The notes beneath the pieces are model-generated. The model had not been told where the DNA came from. It searched no databases and was given only the letters and a program-made list of their open reading frames with translations. Below, in pieces: positions 48,934-58,884 of a DNA stretch of 64,000 nt (positions within the stretch are counted from its first letter, which is position 1; each line of letters opens with the position of its first letter). The DNA comes from Acidobacteriota bacterium (lineage in GTDB: Bacteria > Acidobacteriota > Terriglobia > Terriglobales > Acidobacteriaceae), in assembly GCA_021846945.1 (NCBI GenBank), contig JAJZVZ010000006.1, positions 1-64,000 on the forward strand, read 5' to 3'. Position numbers and translations under genes: made by a program.

Positions 48934-50127
48934 ATGCGTACCGCGCTTTTGTTCTGTCTGCTTGCCGTTCCTGTTCTTGCGGAACCGGCTCCCGCGCCGG
49001 CCACCCTCGAAATGAATGGTGCGTTTCTAGTCCAGTTGAAGAGCCATCCAAGCCCGGCCATTCTGAAGGCCGTGCGTTCAGAAGCAAACGAAGCCATGAC
49101 CGTAGGGCCGTACTCGGTGATGGACAAAAAGGAGACGCCGCCCAGCGGCAGCAAGCACGACTATATGAGCATCGCTCCTTATTGGTGGCCTAATCCGGCC
49201 ACGCCAAACGGGGTGCCCTACATTCGCCACGATGGCAAGACCAACCCTGAGCGGTACAGCGTTCCCGATGATTCGGAGTTCAATAAGGTGCAGAGCGCCG
49301 TGCACGCGCTGGGGCTGGGTTACTACATGACGGGCGACGAGAAATACGCGGCGCGCGCTGTGCTGCTGCTACGCACGTGGTTTCTCGATCCCACCACGCG
49401 CATGAATCCCAACCTGAATTATGCGCAGTCAATCCGCGGCGTCACCGAGGGGCGCGGCATTGGCCTCATCGATGTGCATGGGCTTCCGCGGCTGCTGGAC
49501 GGCATCACCCTGCTGGGGGGCTCGCAGAGCCTGACGAAACAGGATGCGCAGGGTCTGCGCCAATGGTTTACCGAGTATCTGCGCTGGCTGCAAACAAGCA
49601 AGAACGGGCGCGACGAAGCGATGGCCCGGAACAACCATGGAAGCTGGTTCGATCAGCAGATTGTGGGCATCGCACTCTTTCTGGGCGACCGGGATCTGGC
49701 GCATCAGATATGCGAGACGGCGAAGACGAAACGCATCGCCTTCCAGATCAAGCCCGATGGCGGCGAACCGTTGGAACTGGCGCGAACCAAATCATTCTCC
49801 TACTCGGTATTCAACCTGGACGCACTGGAAGAGCTGGCTGTCGAGGCACAACTGGCAGACGTCGATTTATGGAACTACCGGGCGCAAAATGGCGCTTCGA
49901 TCCGCGCCGCGCTGGATTATCTGCTGCCTTACGCGGTAGGAACAAAGAAGTGGACTCATGAGGCGCTCAACGGCGTCGAAGGAAATATCCTGACGGAACC
50001 GCTGCTGCTGGCGGCGCTTCATTACCGCGATCCTGCATACTTCAAGGACGCGCAAAAGCTTGAGAAGCATCCACGCGCGGAGATTCTGCTGCTGCAAGCG
50101 CAAGCCGAGCAGGAGCTGGCGCGGTAA
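48934..50127 (+). CDS. alginate lyase-like family protein, secreted
   Basis: Signal peptide MRTALLFCLLAVPVLA; YMSIAPYWWPNP; NNHGSWFDQQIVGIALFLGD. Confidence 0.85.
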   Translation: MRTALLFCLLAVPVLAEPAPAPATLEMNGAFLVQLKSHPSPAILKAVRSEANEAMTVGPYSVMDKKETPPSGSKHDYMSIAPYWWPNPATPNGVPYIRHDGKTNPERYSVPDDSEFNKVQSAVHALGLGYYMTGDEKYAARAVLLLRTWFLDPTTRMNPNLNYAQSIRGVTEGRGIGLIDVHGLPRLLDGITLLGGSQSLTKQDAQGLRQWFTEYLRWLQTSKNGRDEAMARNNHGSWFDQQIVGIALFLGDRDLAHQICETAKTKRIAFQIKPDGGEPLELARTKSFSYSVFNLDALEELAVEAQLADVDLWNYRAQNGASIRAALDYLLPYAVGTKKWTHEALNGVEGNILTEPLLLAALHYRDPAYFKDAQKLEKHPRAEILLLQAQAEQELAR

Positions 50128-50161
50128 GAGCGCCGGCCGAACGCCCCTGACAGCGGCTTGC

Positions 50162-52396
50162 TTATGGCTCCGGGGGCGTGGACGGCGGCAGGTTGTGCTC
50201 GGCCCAGTGCGACGGCGTTCGGCCCATCGTCAGCACCAGGCGGCCACCAGCGGCGATTTCGCTATGGCGGAGCCAGGCGCGGTCGAGCGGCTTGCCATCG
50301 AGCGTGGCGGCGGTGACGTAGATGTTTTGGGGCGACAGGTTGCGCGCCTCGATGACGAAGTCCTTGCCGCCGGCCAGATGCAGCGTAGTCTGCGGATAAG
50401 CCGGGCTGCCGATGAGGTAGGTGGGTTGGCCCGCGTTGGGAAAGATGCCCATCTGGCCGAAAGCGTACCACGAGGACATGGCGCCGGAGTCGTCATTGCC
50501 GGGCAGGCCGCTGCGGCCGGCGTGATAGCTCTCGGCGATGATCTCGCGGACGTGCTGATCAGTCTTATCGGGGCGGCCGGCCCAGTTGTAGAGATAAGGC
50601 GTAAGAAAGCCCGGCTCATTGCCAACGTTGTAGCGGCGAGGCACCGCGAAAAAGGCGTCGAGACGCTTGACGAAGGTTTGCGCTCCGCCCGACATCGCAA
50701 TCAGCGCCGCAACGTCCTGCGGCACAAAGGTGGAGTAGGTCCAGGAATTGCCTTCATAGAAGGTGTCTCCGCCCCAGGTGCAGCCTTTCATCGCCGAGAA
50801 AGGCGTGAGCCAGGTACCGTCGCGATGGCGCGGGCGAATAAAGCCCTTGAAGCCGCCGTCGGAGAAGTTTGCATCCCACAGGTTCTTCCAGTTCCCCGAG
50901 CGCACCAGGTACTTCTTATAGTCCGCCGCCTTGCCCAGACCCCTGGCGAGCATGGCAATTTCAAAGTCGTCGGCAGCGTACTCCATCGAAACCGATCCGG
51001 GACGATCGGATCCTTCGATAGAGACGTAACCCAGCTTGTGCCAGTCATCGAGGCCGCCGCGGCCCTCCTTGAAGTGGTCCGCGGGCGAAACTTCGGCATC
51101 GTGAACTTCAGCCTCATAAGCGGCCGGCCAGTCGATGCCCTTGAGTCCCTTTACGTAGGCGTCCGTCAGCATGAACTCAGCATTGCTTCCACCCTGGGTG
51201 CGTCCGTTGTAGTTGCCGCTGCGGGCGTCCGGGAGCCAGCCCTCGTGGCGATAGATATCGACGAGTGAGCGCGCGATGCCGGCTTCGCGCTCGGGTGCAA
51301 TCAGCGTAAGCAGCGGAGCCGAGGTGCGGAAGATGTCCCAGATGGCGTAGTAGTCGTCGTAATACGGTTCGCTGGAGGTCCACAGCGGATTCTCGCCGGT
51401 GCGGTCGGTGGGCATCAGCATGGCGTGGTAGAGCGCGGTGTAAAACATCTGCGCCTGCTGCGGGGTTTCGCCCTTAAGTTCGACGTTGCCCAGCGCCTTA
51501 TTCCATGCGGCGATGGCGGCAGCGTGAACGCTGGCAAAATCAAAGCCGGGAATCTCGGATTCGAGATTATGACGGGCCTGATCGATGCTGATAAAGGAAA
51601 TGCCGATCTTCATCAGGACAGGACGATGCGCGGGAACCGTAAAGCTCAGCCAGGCTCCGGCGCTGTTCCTGTCTGACCCGTGAGCGCTCTTACTGTTCGC
51701 CTGCAGTTGTCCATTCAACCACGTTCCCCAGGACTGGGCCGGTGTGTCGGTAACGGCGTAAAAGTACACCGTGTAAGGAACCGGCTGCTTGTTCCAGCCG
51801 CCCTTAACGCTGGTTGAGCCGGCGACTTCGGTGGGTGAAAAAATCTGCACGGTCGACGAGACGGGAATCTGGTTCTCGTGCGTGCGCAGGCCTGAGATGA
51901 GGCAGTGGGTCACGTCGAAGAACAGGTTGGCCTTTGCCCCCGCGGGATAACTGAAGCGGTAGATGGCGGCGCGGCGGGCAGCGGTAATTTCGGCGCCGAT
52001 TCCATAACGCGCCAGCTTGACGGAGTAGTAGCCAGCCGAAGCTTTCTCATCGGCGCGCGGCGACCGGGAGTCGAGTGGCGCCGGTGAGCCTGTCGTCGCC
52101 ATGACGAGGATGTTGCCGTACTTGACGCCGCCGCCTGTTCCGCTCACGTGAGTCTGGCTGAAGCCACGGATGTCGCCAGTGTCGTTCCAGCCGGCATTGG
52201 CGTCATGCCCTGCGGGAGCGGCCATGTCGGGCCCCGGCTTGATCATGCCGAAGGGAACGGCGGGGCCGGGAAAAACATTGCCGCCGCCAGAGACGCCAAG
52301 CAACGGGTCAATGGATTGGGCGAACTGGCCATAGGCTACGGGGCCAAGAAGCAAACCGGGAAGCAGAGTGATTGCAAAACTTCGAGCAAAATTCAC
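50162..52396 (-). CDS. GH92 family alpha-mannosidase
   Basis: SIDPLLGVSGGGNVFPGPAVPFGMIKPGPD; YYAIWDIFRTSAPL; GLPGNDDSGAMSSWYAFGQMGIFP. Confidence 0.95.
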   Translation of the reverse strand: MNFARSFAITLLPGLLLGPVAYGQFAQSIDPLLGVSGGGNVFPGPAVPFGMIKPGPDMAAPAGHDANAGWNDTGDIRGFSQTHVSGTGGGVKYGNILVMATTGSPAPLDSRSPRADEKASAGYYSVKLARYGIGAEITAARRAAIYRFSYPAGAKANLFFDVTHCLISGLRTHENQIPVSSTVQIFSPTEVAGSTSVKGGWNKQPVPYTVYFYAVTDTPAQSWGTWLNGQLQANSKSAHGSDRNSAGAWLSFTVPAHRPVLMKIGISFISIDQARHNLESEIPGFDFASVHAAAIAAWNKALGNVELKGETPQQAQMFYTALYHAMLMPTDRTGENPLWTSSEPYYDDYYAIWDIFRTSAPLLTLIAPEREAGIARSLVDIYRHEGWLPDARSGNYNGRTQGGSNAEFMLTDAYVKGLKGIDWPAAYEAEVHDAEVSPADHFKEGRGGLDDWHKLGYVSIEGSDRPGSVSMEYAADDFEIAMLARGLGKAADYKKYLVRSGNWKNLWDANFSDGGFKGFIRPRHRDGTWLTPFSAMKGCTWGGDTFYEGNSWTYSTFVPQDVAALIAMSGGAQTFVKRLDAFFAVPRRYNVGNEPGFLTPYLYNWAGRPDKTDQHVREIIAESYHAGRSGLPGNDDSGAMSSWYAFGQMGIFPNAGQPTYLIGSPAYPQTTLHLAGGKDFVIEARNLSPQNIYVTAATLDGKPLDRAWLRHSEIAAGGRLVLTMGRTPSHWAEHNLPPSTPPEP

Positions 52397-52614
52397 GGGG
52401 CCACTTTCTCCATTTTGAGCCTTTGCGGGCGATCAACATGTTCTCACGCGGCAACCGTCTCATTGTCCATGATTTCTGTCCTAGATGCCAGAACGGGGAA
52501 CAAATCCGCCGCAAGCGTCAGGCCAGCCCGGTCGCGACCGTATGCTTCTTCAATAAAAGACTGTGCTTGGAACTATAGCCGGAATCGCTTTTCTATTCAA
52601 ATCAATAAGATGGG

Positions 52615-52630
52615 TGTGATCCGAGTCACA
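52615..52630. promoter_or_regulatory. CRP-type operator TGTGA-N6-TCACA
   Basis: TGTGATCCGAGTCACA, perfect half-sites, about 105 nt upstream of the usp start codon. Confidence 0.75.
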
Positions 52631-52733
52631 GGACGGGGTGAATGTGGTCACAGCTAGCCGTTCTGGAAAGGGCGCAGACTCGGAGTCCAATAGGCTTCAA
52701 ATCGAAATGATTGCCAGAGCGAAGGAGGTTTCC

Positions 52734-53633
52734 ATGAGCTTCGCAAGCGGCTTGAAGACGATTGTCGTGGCTACCGATCTCCACGGCCAGTCTGAGGCTG
52801 CCCTGGAGTATGCACGCAAGCTGGCCGAGGGTTACGGCGCTCGGATCGTGCTGGCTCATGGTCTTGATCCGATGGATTACGCCGCGGTCGACGCGGTGCC
52901 CAACGGCGTTCGTGCGGAGCTCACCGAGCAGGCGCGCGCGGTACTTGATCGACTGGCCGGCGACCTGCTCCGGGAGGGGATTCACAGTCACTCCGAGATC
53001 CGGGAAGGAGCCGTAGCGGAGATGCTGGTGGATGTGGCGCGGCAGTACGAATCCGGCCTCATCGTCATCGGAACCAAAGGATCGGAGGGCGCAGGACCGG
53101 TGGTCGTCGGAGCCATCGCCGAGCGTCTGGTGCGGATGGCGCCATGCCCCGTCTTGGCGGTGGCCGCAGACTGGAATGCCGGCCCATGCCGTCCAACTCC
53201 GGGCGGGCCGGTTCTTTTGGCCATCGAGCGCAACGAGGCCATGACGGCTGCGGCGCAAACAGCCTGTTCGCTGGCGGAGACATTCAAACGCACGCTGCTG
53301 GTGCTGCATGTCCGCGGCGCCGCTGAGGTCTCTGCCATGCTGAGTCCGGGCCCGATCCGGCTCGAGGAGTTCGGCATCGAGCGCGGCCGAAATTTCCCAG
53401 TGCAGAGCATCGTCAAAGACGGCAAGCCGGCGGAAGCGATTCAGGAAGCGATCGCCCAATACCTGCCTTGCATCCTCGTGGTAGGGGTGAAGCGCGCGAG
53501 CGGCACGCCGGGGCCGCACGGCACCGCCTTTACCGTGCTGGCCCGTTCGCGGGCGCCCGTACTCTGCGTTCCACCTGAGCCGGAGCGCGCCGAACCGGAA
53601 CGCGAAAGCTGTGTCTCGCTAGAAACCATATAA
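52734..53633 (+). CDS. universal stress protein (UspA family, tandem domains)
   Basis: IVVATDLHGQSEAALEYARKLAEGYGARIVLAH; GLIVIGTKGSEGAG; aggagg SD before ATG. Confidence 0.93.
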   Translation: MSFASGLKTIVVATDLHGQSEAALEYARKLAEGYGARIVLAHGLDPMDYAAVDAVPNGVRAELTEQARAVLDRLAGDLLREGIHSHSEIREGAVAEMLVDVARQYESGLIVIGTKGSEGAGPVVVGAIAERLVRMAPCPVLAVAADWNAGPCRPTPGGPVLLAIERNEAMTAAAQTACSLAETFKRTLLVLHVRGAAEVSAMLSPGPIRLEEFGIERGRNFPVQSIVKDGKPAEAIQEAIAQYLPCILVVGVKRASGTPGPHGTAFTVLARSRAPVLCVPPEPERAEPERESCVSLETI

Positions 53634-53768
53634 CGGCATGACCGCCCGAGGGGTGGAGTTCTGTTTTTTTGACGGGAAACAAGGCGAAGGATGGAGAAGA
53701 ATCACCAACTCATCGCTCATCATTGGTGCGCTTTTCCAGTTGCCGCGAATTGAGGTTTCCACCCATAA

Positions 53769-53816
53769 GCTGCCTTGCCGGGAAAGCGGCCGGCAGGGCG
53801 GGCTGTTTTCTTTTTT
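53769..53816 (+). terminator. intrinsic terminator
   Basis: TGCCTTGCCGG...CCGGCAGGGCGG followed by TGTTTTCTTTTTT. Confidence 0.7.
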
Positions 53817-54022
53817 GAGGAACCTTCACGGCTGCGGCAAATCGTTTTTGGGGGGACAGAAAGCGGAAAGCCTCGGGAAAGCCATTTGGCCAATGTGCAA
53901 GAATGGGCCCATCGAAGATCCTCGAAGCTTGACGCGCGAATGAGAAACCGGATTGTGGCCTGACATGATGGCTTGACGCCGCGAGAATGGATTTTCGGGC
54001 CTAGACAGAGGGAGATGCGACC

Positions 54023-54520
54023 ATGCAACTTGACGCGAGGTCAGGGCAAATGGAGGCTGTCGCGGCTCGCCCGCTGGCGGAACTGCTGGATTGCCCGCCG
54101 GCGACGGGCGGTCTGCTGACGGATTCGGCCGAATCAATCGAATGCGATTCGGGTGAGATCATCTTCCGCCAGTCGGAGCCGTGCAAGGGACTTTACGTGG
54201 TGGTTTCGGGGCAATTTCTGCGTAAAGCGGAGCGCCTGAAGACGCGCTTGAATCTGGGCCCGGCGCGCGCTGGAGAACTGGTGGAACTGGCAGCGGCACT
54301 GGGGGATGGGCGTCATACTTATACGCTCAGCGCACTCACTCCTGGATCGCTGCTGTTACTGCCGATGGAGCAGCTAGACCGGGCGTTCCAGAGCTATCCT
54401 CCGCTGCGGATGCGGCTTTTGGAGGAGCTGGCCCGCGAAGTCTCCCGGGCCTATATATCCTGCTGTATGAGCCGCATAGTGCGCACCCGCCGTCCCAGTT
54501 CGCAAATTGCCCAGGCGTAA
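54023..54520 (+). CDS. cyclic nucleotide-binding-domain protein lacking an HTH
   Basis: SGEIIFRQSEPCKGLYVVVSGQFLRKAERL...LLPMEQLDRAF is a Crp-type cupin; ends before any DNA-binding domain; gagggag SD. Confidence 0.75.
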   Translation: MQLDARSGQMEAVAARPLAELLDCPPATGGLLTDSAESIECDSGEIIFRQSEPCKGLYVVVSGQFLRKAERLKTRLNLGPARAGELVELAAALGDGRHTYTLSALTPGSLLLLPMEQLDRAFQSYPPLRMRLLEELAREVSRAYISCCMSRIVRTRRPSSQIAQA

Positions 54521-54648
54521 ACCAGGGCCCCGGAGCCAGAAGCGTTGGCCACCGGGCGAATCCTCTCCCCGCAACTGAATTTGAGGCCATTCCCCAACGA
54601 CTCCATTGGAAGAATGCGCTATACTTCAATTTGACCAGCGGAAATTGT

Positions 54649-55362
54649 ATGCCTTCGAGTCACACCCATCACCCGCCGGAAGATTGTCTGAATTGCGAAC
54701 ACCGCCATCTGCGTATGTTCTGCAATCTCACCCCCGAGGCCCTGGCGGATTATGACGGGATCGGGATCATGATGAATCATGCGCGCGGCGCCAAGCTGTT
54801 TTCAGAGGGCGACCCGGCGCGTAACGTTTTTGTGATCTGCTTTGGCCAGGTGAAGATCTCTTCGACGTCGCGAGACGGCAAGACGATGATCCTGAAAATT
54901 GCGGGTCCGGGTGACGTAATGGGGTTAAGCGCCGTGCTGGCCAACGTTCCCCACGAGGTTACGGCCGAGGCCATCGAGCCATGCCAGGTGAAGACGGTCC
55001 GCAAGCAGGAGTTTATCGAGTTTCTGGGCCGCCACGGGATTGCTTCGATGCACGCGGCGCAGGCGCTCTCCGGCGAATATATGACGGTCTTCCATGACGC
55101 CAAGCGGCTGGCGCTCTCCGGCTCGGCGGCGGGAAGGCTGGCGCGGCTGCTGCTTGATTGGGGTCGCTCCGCCGCCAACGGCAAACCAGAGATCAAGTTC
55201 ACCATGGCGCTGACGCACGAGGAGATTGCCAACATGGCCGGAACCTCACGTGAAACGGTCACACGCCTCCTGAACCAGTTCCGCCGCGACCAGTGGATCA
55301 CGATCAAAGGCACCAGCCTGACAATCGTGAAGCCGGAGCAGTTGGAACGGCTCACGGCCTAG
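54649..55362 (+). CDS. Crp/Fnr family transcriptional regulator with FNR-like cysteines
   Basis: CLNCEHRHLRMFCNL N-terminus; cNMP-type cupin; EPCQVKTV; HTH EEIANMAGTSRETVTRLLNQFRRDQWITIKG. Confidence 0.95.
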   Translation: MPSSHTHHPPEDCLNCEHRHLRMFCNLTPEALADYDGIGIMMNHARGAKLFSEGDPARNVFVICFGQVKISSTSRDGKTMILKIAGPGDVMGLSAVLANVPHEVTAEAIEPCQVKTVRKQEFIEFLGRHGIASMHAAQALSGEYMTVFHDAKRLALSGSAAGRLARLLLDWGRSAANGKPEIKFTMALTHEEIANMAGTSRETVTRLLNQFRRDQWITIKGTSLTIVKPEQLERLTA

Positions 55363-55506
55363 TTCTCTTTTCCTCATTCGCCATCCTGGACACAGACTCG
55401 GAAACAGACTTGCGTGCGTGGCCGTCTGCGTAAGGACTGCGCACCGTTCACCCGCATTTTCAATTCCAGCCTGGTTCTGGCAGTGAACCCATCGGCGATC
55501 GGTGGG

Positions 55507-56454
55507 TCAGATGTGGGCAACGGCGTCCGCCGCGGACGCCTCGGCCGGCATGCCCAGGGGCTCGCGCAGCGTCAGCACCGGGCAGCGGGCGTGAGCCAGG
55601 ACGCGATAGACGGTGCGGTCTCGGGTGAGATTCTCAAAGGCGGAGCGGTGAGTGGCGCCGAGCACGATCAGGGATGCATCGCGCTCCGATGCTTCCGCCA
55701 GAATCTCAATGGCGGGGTTGCCGTGTACAACCGCCGGTTCGACGGTCAGGCAACAGCCGGCCATGGTCTCAGCGGCAAGAATGCGCAGTTCGCGTATGGC
55801 CGTAGAGTCGTCTCCGGTGGCAAGGCCCTCGCGCTCCAACTCAAATTTGGGCGGCAGCACATGAAGCAAAACCAGCTTGGCATGCTGGCCGGCAGCAATT
55901 TGGCAGGCAAGCGCCGCGCTCGGGCGAGAGGTCTCTCTGAGTGTGGTGGCATGCAGCACGACACGTTGGCGGTCGTGGCCTTCCACCGGGAGATGAGCCT
56001 CAGGTCCCACGGTGATGACCGGGAGGTTGACCGAGCGCAGCACTTGCTCTGCCACGGAGCCGATAAGCAGCTTACTCAGCTTGCTGCGGCTCCGGGTCCC
56101 GAGAACGACACGGTCTGCCTGGAACTGGCGGGCGGCAGCGGCGATCTGCTGTGGGGGATGGCCCTCCCGCACGAGCGGATCACACGTGAGGCCCTGACGG
56201 CGCGCTGTGTCGCACCAAGGCGCTATCTCTTTCTCAGCGAAATCCAAAGCGCCTGAGGGATCGTAGTAGGGCATACCTGCGGCGTCCACAGACATCGCTG
56301 CGCTGGAGGCAAGCGCATGAACAACGATCAGGCGCGCCCCCGTTTCGGCTGCCTGCTCAAGCGCAAACGGCATCAAGTGATCCAGGTCGCCTAGGTCGGT
56401 AGCGACCAGAATCACTGCCGGATGCGACCAGCGATGGTGGCCAGACTCCGGCAT
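55507..56454 (-). CDS. universal stress protein (UspA family, tandem domains)
   Basis: VILVATDLGDLDHLMPFALEQAAETGARLIVVHAL; DRVVLGTRSRSKLSKLLIGSVAEQVLR. Confidence 0.92.
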   Translation of the reverse strand: MPESGHHRWSHPAVILVATDLGDLDHLMPFALEQAAETGARLIVVHALASSAAMSVDAAGMPYYDPSGALDFAEKEIAPWCDTARRQGLTCDPLVREGHPPQQIAAAARQFQADRVVLGTRSRSKLSKLLIGSVAEQVLRSVNLPVITVGPEAHLPVEGHDRQRVVLHATTLRETSRPSAALACQIAAGQHAKLVLLHVLPPKFELEREGLATGDDSTAIRELRILAAETMAGCCLTVEPAVVHGNPAIEILAEASERDASLIVLGATHRSAFENLTRDRTVYRVLAHARCPVLTLREPLGMPAEASAADAVAHI

Positions 56455-56524
56455 GGTATCTACCCCACACAAGGGAGCGTGCCACCAAGGAGAGGACAGA
56501 GATGTGCCATCGGGCACCGATGAA

Positions 56525-56540
56525 TGTGATGTGGATCACA
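56525..56540. promoter_or_regulatory. CRP-type operator TGTGA-N6-TCACA
   Basis: TGTGATGTGGATCACA, perfect half-sites, about 70-85 nt upstream of the minus-strand usp start. Confidence 0.75.
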
Positions 56541-56827
56541 ATTTCGGGCATGAACCTGAGGATTTCGGGCGGGCCGTCTCCGCATGGCAGCAGGTAGACA
56601 TTCCAGGCTGGAGCACTTGTGGTACTGGCTTCAGTTCACGTCCCAGACGGTATACTGGCACGCAGCCGTAAAAACCTCATGATCACGGGGCCCAAACGGC
56701 CGGCGTGCAGGACGCACTGGCCGGAGCATCCTGCTCCATCTTCTCCTGAGAACCGGGCATCGCACGGTACTTCGGGCATGCAGTGGAGCGCAATTCGGTC
56801 CTAAAGACGAAAAGAGAGGATAGGAAT

Positions 56828-58849
56828 ATGAACCGTCGTGATTTTCTGGCAGGCAGCATCGCCTTGGCAGGACAGCAAAGACTTCTTCACTCCATGGGGA
56901 CAATGTCCATCGCAGGGCAGGGCGCGCCGCCCGCTGAATCTCCGCAGAACCTCCTCAGCACGACCTTCCCTGAATCCCTCCTGGCAAGCAAGCTGCTTCC
57001 GATTGATCAGTGGCATCCCTACCCCAAGTGGAGCGAACGCAGTCCATGGGAGGCAATCCCGGCCGATATCCGGCAGGCATTCATCGCCAGGGCGGAAGAA
57101 GATCAGAAGGCCGGATGGAAGGCATTTCTGGCGACAACCTTCATGGAATTCAAGCGGAATGGCAACCGGACGCACTATGAGGCCTACACTTTTGGCCGGC
57201 GCGCGAAGGTATTGCACCTGGTGCTGGCCGAGTGCATGGAGGGAAAAGGACGCTTCATGGATGACATCATGAATGGCGTCTGGCTGATCTGCGAAGAGAG
57301 CTTCTGGGGCGTTCCCGCACACCTGGGCGCGCAACGCGCGGGAGTGGGTCTGCCGGATGTGACCGAGCCGATCATCGAGCTTTTCGGCGCGGCGACGGCG
57401 CAACTGATGGCTTGGACCAAATACCTAGTAGGCGAGCAACTCGATCAGATTTCGCCGCTGATCGGCAAGCGCATCACGCTGGAGACGGAGCGACGCATTC
57501 TGGAGCCGGCACGCAACCGCGACGACTTTGGCTGGATGGGCCTGAACCCCAGACACGGGCGCCTCAACAACTGGAATCCGTGGATCAACTCCAACATCCT
57601 GGTGGCAAATCTCATTCTGGAAGAGGATCCGAAGCTCCGGACCCACGAAGTTGCGCGAATTACGCGGAGCCTTGATGCCTATCTGAACCAATACTGGCCG
57701 GATGCGGGCGAGGAAGAGGGTCCGGGGTACTTCAGCGTATCGCCGATGTGCTACTTCGAAGCGGTAAGCATGATCAATCAAGCCACGGGCAACGCCACCA
57801 ACATTCTCTCCAATCCTTTTATCGATGCGATGGGGAGATACATTCTGGCTGCTCACATTGCGGGCGATGACTACATCGACTATGGAGACGCGCACGTGCA
57901 TGCGGCTCCGGACGGCGACCTGCTCTACCGCTATGGCAAAGGGGTTCACGATCCGCAACTGGAGGAGTTCGGCGCCTACTGCGCGGCCAAGGAAGGATGG
58001 ACGGCGACCGGTGAAGGCCTCACCAGAATTCTGAATGAAAGCCTGGTGAGCATGTCGCGGGCACTGCCGGCCGTACTGGAGGCAAACGAAGTTCGCGGCG
58101 CAAAACAAGAGGACGTCCTTCTGCGCGACTCCTACTATCCCGATCTGGGCCTGGCGACGGCGCGCGTGAAAGCCGGATCGCCGGAAGGCATGTACTTCGC
58201 GGATCTGGCCTCGAACAACGGGCGCAGCCACAGCCACAATGACACCGGCAGCTACATCATTTACCTCGACGGCAAGCCGGTGGCAATTGATGTGGGCGTG
58301 GAAGCATACAGCCGCAAGACCTTCAGCGCTGAGCGCTACACGCTTTGGACGATGCAGTCGGCGTATCACAACCTGCCCACCATTGGCGGCGTCATGCAGC
58401 ACGACGGCCGGCAGTACAAGGCTACAAACCGCAGGCATGAGAGCAACGACCAGCGCGCTATCTTTTCCTTTGACATTGCTGCGGCCTATCCCCAGTCAGC
58501 CGGAGTCAAGTCCTGGGTGCGTACGCTCACGCTGGATCGCGCGCGCGACGTGCTCACCGTCAATGAAAACTTCGAGCTGGAACGCGCCGTGCCGGTAAGC
58601 CTGACCGTGATGACTCCGCGGGTCGTGAGCATCAACCCGGGCAATTTAACCCTGAATCTCGTGTCTGGAGAAGGCCGGCCCTGCGTCATTAAGTACGACG
58701 CGGAGCAGATCGAGCCCAAGGTGGAGACGATCAAGCTCACCGATGCGGGACTGCGCGAGAGCTGGGGAGACCAGATCTACCGCATCCTGCTCAATTCAAA
58801 GACGCCGGTGGCGAAGGGGAACTGGTCCTATGAATTGCGGCCGGCATAA
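56828..58849 (+). CDS. heparinase II/III-like polysaccharide lyase, Tat-type signal
   Basis: MNRRDFLAGSIALAGQ; alpha/alpha-toroid-like N-terminus, C-terminal SNNGRSHSHNDTGSYIIYLDGKPVAIDVGVEAYSRKTFS. Confidence 0.85.
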   Translation: MNRRDFLAGSIALAGQQRLLHSMGTMSIAGQGAPPAESPQNLLSTTFPESLLASKLLPIDQWHPYPKWSERSPWEAIPADIRQAFIARAEEDQKAGWKAFLATTFMEFKRNGNRTHYEAYTFGRRAKVLHLVLAECMEGKGRFMDDIMNGVWLICEESFWGVPAHLGAQRAGVGLPDVTEPIIELFGAATAQLMAWTKYLVGEQLDQISPLIGKRITLETERRILEPARNRDDFGWMGLNPRHGRLNNWNPWINSNILVANLILEEDPKLRTHEVARITRSLDAYLNQYWPDAGEEEGPGYFSVSPMCYFEAVSMINQATGNATNILSNPFIDAMGRYILAAHIAGDDYIDYGDAHVHAAPDGDLLYRYGKGVHDPQLEEFGAYCAAKEGWTATGEGLTRILNESLVSMSRALPAVLEANEVRGAKQEDVLLRDSYYPDLGLATARVKAGSPEGMYFADLASNNGRSHSHNDTGSYIIYLDGKPVAIDVGVEAYSRKTFSAERYTLWTMQSAYHNLPTIGGVMQHDGRQYKATNRRHESNDQRAIFSFDIAAAYPQSAGVKSWVRTLTLDRARDVLTVNENFELERAVPVSLTVMTPRVVSINPGNLTLNLVSGEGRPCVIKYDAEQIEPKVETIKLTDAGLRESWGDQIYRILLNSKTPVAKGNWSYELRPA

Positions 58850-58884
58850 CCGGGATTTATAGCGAGGGACGAACAGAAAATTCA

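Noticed and set aside
50060-51268. 402-aa plus-strand ORF opposite the second GH92
   Set aside because: Antisense shadow frame; overlaps the alginate-lyase-like 3' end as well.
53638-53943. 101-aa ORF after usp
   Set aside because: Spans a good intrinsic terminator; no motif or SD; probably non-coding.
54010-54030. Additional CRP-type box upstream of the HTH-less Crp-like gene
   Set aside because: No TGTGA/TCACA pair with 6-nt spacing was found here or directly upstream of 54649.
57425-58438. 337-aa minus-strand ORF opposite the heparinase-like gene
   Set aside because: Antisense shadow frame of a clear secreted lyase.
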